A stretch of 62,553 bases of DNA. Origin: an uncultured Lewinella sp. Lineage in GTDB: Bacteria; Bacteroidota; Bacteroidia; Chitinophagales; Saprospiraceae. Position numbers and translations under genes: made by a program. This document shows, piece after piece, positions 54,984 to 62,509 of this stretch. Within the stretch, counting starts at the first letter, position 1. Every line of letters begins with the position of its first letter. Location: NCBI GenBank assembly GCA_937873655.1, contig CALMYQ010000218.1:1-62553 (forward strand), in the 5' to 3' direction. The notes beneath the pieces are model-generated. The model ran no database searches, had not been told where the DNA came from, and saw nothing but the letters and a program-made list of their open reading frames with translations.

Positions 54984-57413
54984 ATGAAAAAATTGTTCAC
55001 CCTATTGGTGGCCATGGCTACCGCTACCTTTGTCTTTTCCCAAGCTTCCCTCCAGGGTTCAGTCAAAGATGCCGGCGGCAAACCGGTTGACTACGCCAAC
55101 GTCATCCTTCATGCTGCCGCCGACTCCTCGATCGTCAAGGTCGAATACACCAAAGAAGACGGCACCTACGCCATGAAAGGCCTGCGTGCGGGCGAATTCT
55201 GGCTGGAAGTGAGCTATGTGGGCCTGCCGACCTTCAAATCGGAATCCTTTGTGCTGGCTGCCGATGAGAACAAGCAATTGCCGGAGATCGCTTTGAAAGC
55301 CGCTTCTGCCGAGTTGTCCGAAGTGACCGTAACGGCTAAAAAGCCGCTGGTGGAAGTGCGCCCGGATATGACGGTCTTCAACGTGGAAGCCGCCGTAAAC
55401 GCGGTCGGCAATGACGCCCTTGAGCTGATGCGCCGCGCCCCGGGTGTGGTCGTCGACAACAACGACAACATCATGCTCCTGGGCAAAAGCGGGGTCCGCA
55501 TCTTCATCGACGGCAAACCTTCACCGTTGAGTTCTTCGGACCTGGCCCAGTTCCTGCGCAATATCCAGGCCACCGAGATCGAAGCCATTGAGGTGATCAC
55601 CAGCCCGAGCGCCAAGTACGAAGCCGAAGGCAACGCCGGCATCATCAATATCCGGATGAAAAAGGACAAGAGCCTCGGCACTAACGGCAACCTGGACCTG
55701 GGGTACAATGTCGCCATCCACTCCCGCTACAACGGCTCCATCGGCCTCAACCACCGCAACAAGGACTTCAACCTGTTCGGGAAATACTCCTACAACGAAG
55801 GGCACAATATGAGCTTCCAGGATTTTCTCCGGATCCAGGGCAATACCTATTTCGAACAACACGCCCGCCAGCGCTGGGGATGGACCAACCACAACTTCCG
55901 CGCAGGCGCCGACTTTTTCATCAACAAGCAAAATACCATCGGCGTATTGGCCACCGGATTTATCGGCGATTTTGCCGCCGTCAGCAACAGCTCCACGGAC
56001 ATCAGCAACAACACGACCGGAGAGAACCTTCAGAAGCTGCTCGCCCGCTCCGAAAACGCCGGCGACAACAACAACATCAACCTGAACACCAACTACCGGT
56101 TCGATAACGGCAAAGGCAAAACCCTGAACGTGGACGCCGACTACGCCCGTTTCCGGAATACCCGCGACAGCTACCAGCCCAACCGCTATTTCGACCCCTC
56201 CGGCCAGAACCTGATCGACGAGGTCATCTTCGGCATCAAATCGCCGACGGATATCGACCTGATGTCGGTTAAGCTGGACCACGAACGCCCGCTTTGGGGC
56301 GGCCAGCTGGCTACCGGCGCCAAGGTCTCTTATGTGGTGACCGACAATAATTTCGGTTTCTACAATTACGTCGACGGCGAATCCCAGTACGACCCGATGC
56401 TGAGCAACCGCTTTGAATATACCGAAAACATCAACGCCGTTTACGCGCAGTACAACCGTAAATTGGGTGAAAAGACGAACCTGCAGGCCGGCCTTCGCCT
56501 GGAGCACACCCACTCCATCGGCGACCTGACCAGCGACCAGCAAACCGAAAACGACAAGGTGACCCGCGATTACGTCAACCTGTTCCCCAGCGCCGGCATC
56601 AGCCGCCAGCTTGATCCCAAGAACAGCATCCGCCTGGGCTACAGCTACCGCGTCGACCGGCCGCGCTATCAGGACCTCAACCCGTTCGAGTTCCGCCTCG
56701 ACGAACTGACCTTCCAGAAGGGCAACCCGTTCCTGCGGCCGCAATACACCCACAATGTGGAATTAACCCATACGTTCAACTACCGGTTCAATACCACGCT
56801 GAGTTACGCTTACACCACCGACCTGATGAGCCAGATCACGGATACCCTGTCGGGCAAGCGGGCCTTCATCAGCCAGCAAAACCTGGACAACCAGAAGGTG
56901 ATCAGCCTGAACATCAGCGCGCCGTTCAGCATCGCCAAGTGGTGGAATGTGTTTGCCAACGCCTCGGTGTACAACACCGCCAACAAAGCCTACTTCGAAG
57001 AAGGCAAGACCGTGGACATATCCCGTACTTCGTTCAACATCTACCAGCAGCACACCTTCACCTTGTCCAAAGCCCTGACGTTCGAAATGTCGGGCTGGTA
57101 TAACTCCCCCGGCATCTGGGGCGGCAACTTCGCTTCCGACGCCATGTGGGCCATGGATGCCGGCCTGAGTGCCAAGGTGCTGCAGGGCCGCGGCCGGTTG
57201 AAGGTTTCTGTTTCCGACATCTTCATTAGCCAAAGGTGGCGTGGTGTCAACCAGTTCGGCGACCTCTACATGGATGCCTCCGGCGGTTGGGAAAGCCGCC
57301 AGCTGCGCGCCAACTTCAGCTACAGCTTCGGTAACCAGAACGTGAAGCAATCGCGCCGCCGCCAGACCGGTATCGAGGACGAGAAGAACCGGGTGGGTTC
57401 TGACAGCAATTAG
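54984..57413 (+). CDS. TonB-dependent receptor, outer-membrane beta-barrel (OMP_b-brl_3) type
   Basis: An 809-residue outer-membrane protein. A signal peptide (1-19) is followed by a carboxypeptidase-regulatory-like domain (about 22-105, LQGSVKDAGGKPVDYANVIL), a plug (VEVRPDMTVFNVEA, then SGVRIFIDGKPSPLSS and IEVITSPSAKYEAEGNAGIINI) and a barrel with the family's DRPRYQDLNPFEF-type segment at YRVDRPRYQDLNPFEF. It is not of the SusC type and has no SusD partner. The substrate is unknown; relatives take up peptides, siderophores or small glycans. It is divergent from the LytS/LytTR pair and ends with a repeat plus a strong terminator. Confidence 0.93.
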   Translation: MKKLFTLLVAMATATFVFSQASLQGSVKDAGGKPVDYANVILHAAADSSIVKVEYTKEDGTYAMKGLRAGEFWLEVSYVGLPTFKSESFVLAADENKQLPEIALKAASAELSEVTVTAKKPLVEVRPDMTVFNVEAAVNAVGNDALELMRRAPGVVVDNNDNIMLLGKSGVRIFIDGKPSPLSSSDLAQFLRNIQATEIEAIEVITSPSAKYEAEGNAGIINIRMKKDKSLGTNGNLDLGYNVAIHSRYNGSIGLNHRNKDFNLFGKYSYNEGHNMSFQDFLRIQGNTYFEQHARQRWGWTNHNFRAGADFFINKQNTIGVLATGFIGDFAAVSNSSTDISNNTTGENLQKLLARSENAGDNNNINLNTNYRFDNGKGKTLNVDADYARFRNTRDSYQPNRYFDPSGQNLIDEVIFGIKSPTDIDLMSVKLDHERPLWGGQLATGAKVSYVVTDNNFGFYNYVDGESQYDPMLSNRFEYTENINAVYAQYNRKLGEKTNLQAGLRLEHTHSIGDLTSDQQTENDKVTRDYVNLFPSAGISRQLDPKNSIRLGYSYRVDRPRYQDLNPFEFRLDELTFQKGNPFLRPQYTHNVELTHTFNYRFNTTLSYAYTTDLMSQITDTLSGKRAFISQQNLDNQKVISLNISAPFSIAKWWNVFANASVYNTANKAYFEEGKTVDISRTSFNIYQQHTFTLSKALTFEMSGWYNSPGIWGGNFASDAMWAMDAGLSAKVLQGRGRLKVSVSDIFISQRWRGVNQFGDLYMDASGGWESRQLRANFSYSFGNQNVKQSRRRQTGIEDEKNRVGSDSN

Positions 57414-57435
57414 AGCCTCTGACGCCAGCTCGTAC

Positions 57436-57495
57436 GGGCAACCCTTGTGGTTGCCCCACCCTTGTGGTTGCCCCACCCTTGTGGTTGCCCCACCC
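57436..57495. repeat. Triple GGGCAACC/GGTTGCCC repeat
   Basis: Three consecutive copies of the CCCTTGTGGTTGCCCCA unit follow the receptor's stop codon. The first carries the complementary GGGCAACC arm. It is the same element as at 17909 and 18984. Confidence 0.75.
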
Positions 57496-57540
57496 AAAAC
57501 CGGCAGACCCGAAAAATTCGGGTCTGCCGGTTTTTTTTTA
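57496..57540 (+). terminator. Rho-independent terminator of the TonB receptor gene
   Basis: AAAACCGGCAGACCCGAA (57496-57513) pairs perfectly with its complement at 57517-57534 over 18 bp with a 3-base loop and ends in a run of T. It is the strongest hairpin in the window. Confidence 0.92.
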
Positions 57541-58235
57541 CGCGGCTGGCCTTTAATGAATGCGAATCAGGGGGTAAATAATCCCGTGGGGATTAAACCT
57601 CGGTGGACGAATCGGTTAAACGTGGTTCGGCATGCCGTAGGTATGCGATGTGATGACCTCATATTGCGTACCTACGGCACGCCAAAAACGCCTGATTACC
57701 ATCATGCTACCGATATTTTGTGCCTGACGGCACATTTATCGTGGATTCAACCCTTGATTTGGATAATTAAATGTGGTGGTCCTCCCCTTGCCCCTACCTT
57801 CGGTCACCGACGGCCAAAGCCTTTGGCGACGGCACGTAGGCAAGCACTCCAAAAGGGGAAAACGTACACTTGCAACTTGAGAATTAGAATGATTTGCTAT
57901 TGTCCCTGTTGGAGCCTCTGCGCCTGAAACCCCAATTTGGGCACTATGCCGGTTCGTAAGCACACAACTCCAAATTCACCAAACCCTCCCAAGCGAGCTA
58001 TTTCCCCCGCAGGCGGGGGATTAAGGGGGTGGAAAGTCCCGCAGGCGGGGGATAAAGGGGGTGGATTATCCCTCGGGAGCCGAGAATTAAATTATAGGAT
58101 TGGAAACCCGTATGCGAGCCCGTTTCCCCCTCTGGAGGGGGCAGGGGGAGGAGTTACCCCACTTCTTTACACTCCAAATAATTACCCAAAATCCCCAAAT
58201 TTCCTTAATTTTGAAAACACCAAACACCCAAACCC
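57541..58235. other. Intergenic region with inverted and direct repeats
   Basis: No gene is seen. It contains an imperfect inverted repeat (GGCATGCCGTAGGTATGC at 57629-57646 and GCGTACCTACGGCACGCC at 57666-57683; 16 of 18 bases pair) and copy A of the direct repeat around the DUF559 gene. Short GCAGGCGGGGGATAAAGGGG units also occur. Confidence 0.7.
57855..58067. repeat. Direct repeat A flanking the DUF559 gene
   Basis: It begins GGGGAAAACGTACACTTGCA and ends at AAGGGGGTGGATT. It matches copy B (58746-58957) over about 210 bases with scattered differences and lies in the same orientation. Confidence 0.85.
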
Positions 58236-58655
58236 ATGACCCAGCGCGCATCTGCTCAAAACAACTATTGTTACAACAAAAATTTACAACCGTTCGCCAA
58301 TCGTCTTAGGAAAAGGATGACAAAAAGCGAAGCCTGCATGTGGAAGTATCTGCTGTCCACTAAGAAGATGAAGGGGTACGCCTTTCGCCGCCAGCGCCCT
58401 GTTCTGAATTATATCGCTGATTTCATGTGTTTTGAACTTTTGCTCATTATCGAAGTGGACGGCATCACGCATGATAGTGAAGCTGCCCAAATGAAAGATA
58501 AAAAACGGGATAAAGACCTGGAAGCTGTCGGCTTTACCGTCCTGCGTTTTTCAAGCTGGGAGGTCCTGTACCGGATGGCAAATGTGGCTGTGATGATTGG
58601 AGAATGGATTGATGGGAATGCTGGTGAGTCATCACCTTCAGGCAGCGAAGTCTAA
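58236..58655 (+). CDS. DUF559 (PD-(D/E)xK-like) endonuclease-domain protein
   Basis: A 139-residue protein. The DUF559 core lies at about 22-120 (FANRLRKRMTKSEACMWKYL, then FRRQRPVLNYIADFMC and LLIIEVDGITH, with FTVLRFSSWEVL near the end). The IADF Asp and the E-x-D in IIEVDG match a restriction-endonuclease-like active site. The family is related to very-short-patch repair nucleases, but its cellular role is not known. It stands alone between two copies of a 210-bp direct repeat, which hints at movement or duplication of the unit. Confidence 0.85.
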   Translation: MTQRASAQNNYCYNKNLQPFANRLRKRMTKSEACMWKYLLSTKKMKGYAFRRQRPVLNYIADFMCFELLLIIEVDGITHDSEAAQMKDKKRDKDLEAVGFTVLRFSSWEVLYRMANVAVMIGEWIDGNAGESSPSGSEV

Positions 58656-58745
58656 GGATGCAATGGACACAAATCGGAGGTATGACGGGAAGTTCTTGTT
58701 GGGAAACATGAGGAGGGGGTTGTCCTCCCCCCGCCCCCGCCCGAG

Positions 58746-58957
58746 GGGGAAACGTACACTTGCAGCTTGAGTATTAGAATGATCTGATATTGTTCCTGTT
58801 GGAACTCCTGCGCCTGAAATCCCAATTTGGGTAAAATGCCGATCCGGAAATACACAGCTCCAAATTTACCATACCGCACCAAGCGAGCCGTATCCCCCGC
58901 CGGCGGGGGATAAAGGGGGTGGAAAGTCCCGCCGGCGGGGGAATAAGGGGGTGGATT
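58746..58957. repeat. Direct repeat B flanking the DUF559 gene
   Basis: The counterpart of 57855-58067, including the CGTACACTTGCAGCTTGAG start and the CCCCCGCCGGCGGGGGATAA palindrome with its repeat at the end. It lies just before the 3' end of the FGE gene cluster. Confidence 0.85.
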
Positions 58958-59011
58958 TCTTAGGCAGTCATTTACCTATGTATTAATCGACAATTTTTGG
59001 CCGACAACTAC

Positions 59012-59758
59012 TCAATACCGGGCTAACCGAAAACCGAAATTGATGTTCCGCCTACCGACGTATTCCCAGTAACGATGGGCGCAACGACAATTGAAATCTT
59101 TAATGTTCCAGGCCCCGCCGCGAACCACTCGGCGAGCCTTTCCACCGCCATCTATCCATACAGATCCATCTGTTGGAGCGCCTTCGTAATTATCATGCCA
59201 TGTATCTGCGCACCACTCCCACACATTCCCGCTCATATCGTGCAACCCCAGTTCATTCGGCATTTTCAGGCCCACCGGCTGGGTTTCGCCGTGGCTGTTC
59301 AGGGTATACCACCCCACTTCCTTGAGCTTGTTGCTGCCGGCGTATTCGAAGCCTTGGCTCAATTTCCCGCCGCGGGCTGCAAACTCCCATTGGGCTTCAC
59401 TGGGAAGCCGGAATTGCCGGTTTTCCTGCTCATTTTGGGCTTTTACTTCCGGCAGGGCATTCAACCGCTGAAGGAAAAGCAGCACATCGTCCCAGGAAAC
59501 CTGCTCCACCGGGCGGAGCGGATGTTTGAAGTAGGCGGGATCTTCGCGGTCCGTTCCTGCCATCACGGCTTTCCAGACCGCCTGCGTGACCGGGTATTTT
59601 CCGATGGCGAAGTTTTCAAGCGTTACCTTATGGATCGGCTTTTCTTTGTCATACCTATCTCCGCCCATATGATAGGTACTTCCCGCGATCTCCACCAGGG
59701 TGAATTCGGGGATAGCCAGCCAGGTTGTTTCAGTATGTACGGAGGTAGCAATGGCCAT
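59012..59758 (-). CDS. FGE-sulfatase (C-type-lectin fold) protein 1, candidate variable protein
   Basis: A 248-residue protein of the formylglycine-generating-enzyme/SUMF1 family, without signal peptide. Typical blocks are YHMGGDRYDKEKPIHKVTL, YPVTQAVWKAVM, RLPSEAQWEFAARGG, NELGLHDMSGNVWEWCADTW and RRVVRGGAW, ending NFGFRLARY. From EYAGSNKL to RVVRGG it is nearly identical in DNA to the FGE gene at 59996. The following segment WNIKDFNCRCAHRYWEYVGRR (described by position: last 36 codons) then differs from the paralogue at most Asn-type positions. FGE's active-site cysteine pair is not conserved in spacing (C-x-C here), so it is probably a binding protein. It is the last gene of a four-gene minus-strand cluster. 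Confidence 0.88.
   Translation of the reverse strand: MAIATSVHTETTWLAIPEFTLVEIAGSTYHMGGDRYDKEKPIHKVTLENFAIGKYPVTQAVWKAVMAGTDREDPAYFKHPLRPVEQVSWDDVLLFLQRLNALPEVKAQNEQENRQFRLPSEAQWEFAARGGKLSQGFEYAGSNKLKEVGWYTLNSHGETQPVGLKMPNELGLHDMSGNVWEWCADTWHDNYEGAPTDGSVWIDGGGKARRVVRGGAWNIKDFNCRCAHRYWEYVGRRNINFGFRLARY
59020..59113 (-). other. Candidate variable region of FGE protein 1
   Basis: The last codons of the gene, bounded by the shared RVVRGG and GFRLARY codons. Substitutions against the paralogue cluster here, but some third bases also differ (for example ATT against AAC, GAA against TAC), so this copy fits a common adenine-mutated template less well than the other one. Confidence 0.45.
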
Positions 59759-59995
59759 TGGTTTTAATATTGGCAGAAAGATAGGTAATTCCTGGTTCAG
59801 AAGGAATTCAAACAGCAGGTTATCTTCCCATTTAATCTGCCTTATCTGAAAGGCTCCTTGGTGGAAAAAAAACCAATTTCCATGCCATCAAAACCCCTCA
59901 AAAAAATAAAATCGACCGCCTGCGGCGGTATAAGTGTAAAAGGGTATCCACCTTCGCTGACGCTCCGGCGGACGGAGAAAGGGATCAAGGGTAAT
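59759..59995. other. Gap between the two FGE genes
   Basis: 237 bases. They contain the short palindrome ACCGCCTGCGGCGGT (59927-59941 region) and a CCTTCGCTGACGCTCCGGCG stretch. No template-repeat-like copy of the FGE 3' end and no gene are seen. Confidence 0.5.
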
Positions 59996-60697
59996 TCAGT
60001 ACCGGGCTAACCGAAAACCGACATCGCCGCTCCTGCTATCGGAACTGTACCTGTCGCGGATGGCACAGCGACAATTGTCATCGCTGTTGAACCAGGACCC
60101 GCCACGAACCACTCGGCGAGCCTTTCCACCTCCATCTATCCATACAGATCCATCTGTTGGAGCGCCTTCGTAATTATCATGCCATGTATCTGCGCACCAC
60201 TCCCACACATTCCCGCTCATATCGTGCAACCCCAGTTCATTCGGCATTTTCAGGCCCACCGGCTGGGTTTCGCGGTGGCTGTTCAGGTCATACCAGCCCA
60301 CTTCCTTGAGCTTGTTGCTGCCGGCGTATTCAAAGCCTTTGCTGAGAGGCCCGCCCCGGGCGGCGTATTCCCATTGCACCTCGCTGGGCAGAAAATAGGT
60401 TTTCCCGGTTAATTTATTTATGCGAGGGAGGAATTGCCGGTCGATATCATCCCAAGACACCCTTTCCAAAGGGCGGTCTTCGCCTTTGAAATGCGACGGG
60501 TTGTTATCCTGCCCCATCACCGCTTTCCATTGGGCCTGCGTGACGGGGAACTGGCCTAGATAAAAATCTTTTGGTATCTCTGCATCCAGAACATTGATGC
60601 CTTTCCCAAGCCTCAAGCCTCCCATAGGTACCCTGATCATCGGCAAAATGATGCCGTTGGGTAATTCATCTTCAAAGATTTCATAAGGGAAAGGCAT
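59996..60697 (-). CDS. FGE-sulfatase (C-type-lectin fold) protein 2, candidate variable protein
   Basis: A 233-residue paralogue of the gene at 59012. Its N-terminal half is clearly different (PKDFYLGQFPVTQAQWKAVM, then LERVSWDDIDRQFLPRINKL). The block EYAGSNKLKEVGWY to RVVRGG is almost the same DNA as in the paralogue, and the last codons diverge. In that tail nearly all differing codons end in C or T and can be derived from AAC/AAT by changes at the first two bases only (TTC, AGC, GAC, ATC, TAC, TCC, GGC, GAT), the hallmark of adenine-specific mutagenesis by diversity-generating retroelements. It lies 33 bases after the winged-helix-like gene in the same direction. Confidence 0.88.
   Translation of the reverse strand: MPFPYEIFEDELPNGIILPMIRVPMGGLRLGKGINVLDAEIPKDFYLGQFPVTQAQWKAVMGQDNNPSHFKGEDRPLERVSWDDIDRQFLPRINKLTGKTYFLPSEVQWEYAARGGPLSKGFEYAGSNKLKEVGWYDLNSHRETQPVGLKMPNELGLHDMSGNVWEWCADTWHDNYEGAPTDGSVWIDGGGKARRVVRGGSWFNSDDNCRCAIRDRYSSDSRSGDVGFRLARY
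60004..60097 (-). other. Candidate variable region of FGE protein 2
   Basis: The codons between RVVRGG and GFRLARY. About eleven codons fit AAC and three fit AAT as ancestral template codons with changes only at the first and second base. The following 19 bases are identical in both FGE genes and would be the invariant 3' anchor. Confidence 0.55.
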
Positions 60698-60730
60698 TGA
60701 TCAGGTTATTAATTGGGCTTTGTCTGAAAA

Positions 60731-61306
60731 TTACTCCCGGGTCAGGTTTTTGATCTTTTCCTCGATTTTATATTCTCCTTGGGCAACAGATTTGATCACC
60801 CGCAGGTCTTTAAACAGGGTGATGCTGGCGTCCAGCTTATCTTGTGCGAGGTTTTTTTTGAACGAAGTTTTGTATTGAGCAGCCAGTTCAGGTTTGGTGA
60901 ATTGTTTTTTATTGAGTTTTACCAAACATAGCAGCAGTTTGGCGTCCTGTTCGTTAAACTCGTATTTGAGTTTGGGCAGGAAGTCGATCAGCAGGACCCC
61001 CAGACCGTAAAGCACTTTTTGAACGGTTTCCTCAAACAAGATCAACCCCATTTCTTTATACAACAGCCCAAAGAGGTCGGTCAATCCCACCTGTGAAATA
61101 TTGTACAACTTGATGGAATGAGCGGTTACTTTTCCGTCGGATTCCTGTCTGACATAAGCCGTGCGGTAGCTTTCCGATTCATCCGGAGGGCGTTCAGACA
61201 GGTTGATGGCCTGGTGCAGCAATGACAGGGCTTTGTCATCCATAGGCCAGCCCTGACGGTAAAACGCATTTTCAAAAAAGGCCTTAAGCACTTCTTTTTG
61301 GGTCAT
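60731..61306 (-). CDS. Hypothetical protein with winged-helix-like C-terminus
   Basis: A 191-residue protein, family not recognised. Residues 1-115 are mostly helical with a hydrophobic central stretch (LYGLGVLLIDFLP) too short and too mixed for a clear membrane span. Residues about 118-185 (EQDAKLLLCLVKLNKKQFTKPELAAQY, then FKDLRVIKSVAQGEYKIEEKI) have the helix-helix-helix-wing pattern of a winged helix. It starts 6 bases after the COR-CHAT stop and ends 33 bases before an FGE gene, so it is almost certainly co-transcribed and functionally linked. It could be an adaptor or regulator of the CHAT protein. No function is claimed. Confidence 0.75.
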   Translation of the reverse strand: MTQKEVLKAFFENAFYRQGWPMDDKALSLLHQAINLSERPPDESESYRTAYVRQESDGKVTAHSIKLYNISQVGLTDLFGLLYKEMGLILFEETVQKVLYGLGVLLIDFLPKLKYEFNEQDAKLLLCLVKLNKKQFTKPELAAQYKTSFKKNLAQDKLDASITLFKDLRVIKSVAQGEYKIEEKIKNLTRE

Positions 61307-61312
61307 GGTTAT

Positions 61313-62509
61313 TCAGTTTAGGTCAAGCGGAATGGTCTCTCCGTTGTGAAAAAGATTTACGATCCTAATAATATCCGTATCAATTACTTGCGCTTTAAGG
61401 GCGCCCCTTTCTACAGATTCCTTAATGTCTCCGGTTTTTTCGAAATGTTTATAAAATCCGGCAGAAAACTTCCATGCAGCTTCGTCGTTCAATTTCCCAT
61501 CAAATCCAATGGCATGGACACCGACCTCGCTTATTGCTTTTGCCTGACTTGCGCTAAAGCAGGCATTCAAAAAGGCAATTTTAAACACTTGCTTTTGTTT
61601 TTTGATTGCCTTGAAAATATTATGTAATTTCTCCTCATTAATGGTGATCCAACCATTCTGACCATCGTTGTGAAAAATCAGCCCGGCATCCTCCCTGTTA
61701 TCATAATCGCCTTCTGTACCATGCCCTGAGAAGTGAATAACAGGGTAATCTTTTTCCAGGGCCTTGTCAATCAGGTTGTCAGATGTTACAGCGTCTTCAA
61801 CTTCCAACCTGACATTTTCGGATACGCTTCTATAAACCACAGCAAATTCCTTGTCCGGTTGTATAGGATCCGATCCGGCAGGGCATGCAGTAAGGAACAG
61901 AATCCGAAGTTTTGGGGATGATGAAATTTCTTTGTTGAGAGGAGGTTGACTGTCGGAATAAAAGTCTTCTGGTAAAGATTCAATATCAGCCCTTCCAAAG
62001 CCCAATCGTTTACCTTTTGCAGTAAAATCATAGATTGATGCTAGTTCCGATTTATCGTCCAGCACTTCAAAATGCTCGCCGTCAAAACTGATTTCTTCAT
62101 TCCACCGGCCGTCGTGTTCAAGCTTCCTGAATAAATCCCGAACCATAGAGATCAACCGGGTACTGACCTGGGAACCGGTAATCCGGATCTCTTGGCGGCT
62201 CACCGCTTCCACAACAGCATTTTCTCCCTCCCATTCCAGAAGGATGCCGTACCGGAATATTTCATCTACCCTGGCCAGTTGATAGGCACGAACGATAAAT
62301 CCCTGAATAATGCCGTAATGCAGGAATGGGTGGGTAAACCGGAGTTGTATAAATCGGGGTTCCGGACCAAGTTTCCAGGAATTTTCAAGGGCGACGATAG
62401 ATCCTGGTTTTTCCGGCTTCAGCATCTGGGGAGCGATAAACGTGCGCTCCATGAAAGGTTTCCAGGATTGGCTTTCGTCCTTCAATTCGAAACAAAGCTC
62501 CAACACCAT
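61313..62509 (-). CDS. COR-like domain fused to CHAT (caspase-like) peptidase
   Basis: A 398-residue protein. Residues 1-135 match the second half of a COR domain, the dimerisation module behind the Roc GTPase of ROCO proteins (LELCFELKDES, RTFIAPQMLKPEKP, FLHYGIIQGFIVRA, FRYGILLEWEGENAVV, IRITGS). Residues about 200-390 are a CHAT protease with the catalytic His in VIHFSGHGTEGDY (about 258) and Cys in IAFLNACFSASQ (about 317), both intact. The frame begins in mid-COR and an in-frame TAG lies about ten codons upstream, so either the Roc half is on a separate gene beyond the window or the gene is frameshifted near the A/T runs at 62526-62540. It is the first visible gene of the FGE cluster. 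Confidence 0.82.
   Translation of the reverse strand: MVLELCFELKDESQSWKPFMERTFIAPQMLKPEKPGSIVALENSWKLGPEPRFIQLRFTHPFLHYGIIQGFIVRAYQLARVDEIFRYGILLEWEGENAVVEAVSRQEIRITGSQVSTRLISMVRDLFRKLEHDGRWNEEISFDGEHFEVLDDKSELASIYDFTAKGKRLGFGRADIESLPEDFYSDSQPPLNKEISSSPKLRILFLTACPAGSDPIQPDKEFAVVYRSVSENVRLEVEDAVTSDNLIDKALEKDYPVIHFSGHGTEGDYDNREDAGLIFHNDGQNGWITINEEKLHNIFKAIKKQKQVFKIAFLNACFSASQAKAISEVGVHAIGFDGKLNDEAAWKFSAGFYKHFEKTGDIKESVERGALKAQVIDTDIIRIVNLFHNGETIPLDLN

Noticed and set aside
59759..59995. Template repeat for the FGE variable region
   Set aside because: No second copy of the invariant anchor CCGGGCTAACCG outside the two FGE genes was found in the window, and no reverse transcriptase motif (YxDD) was seen in any gene.
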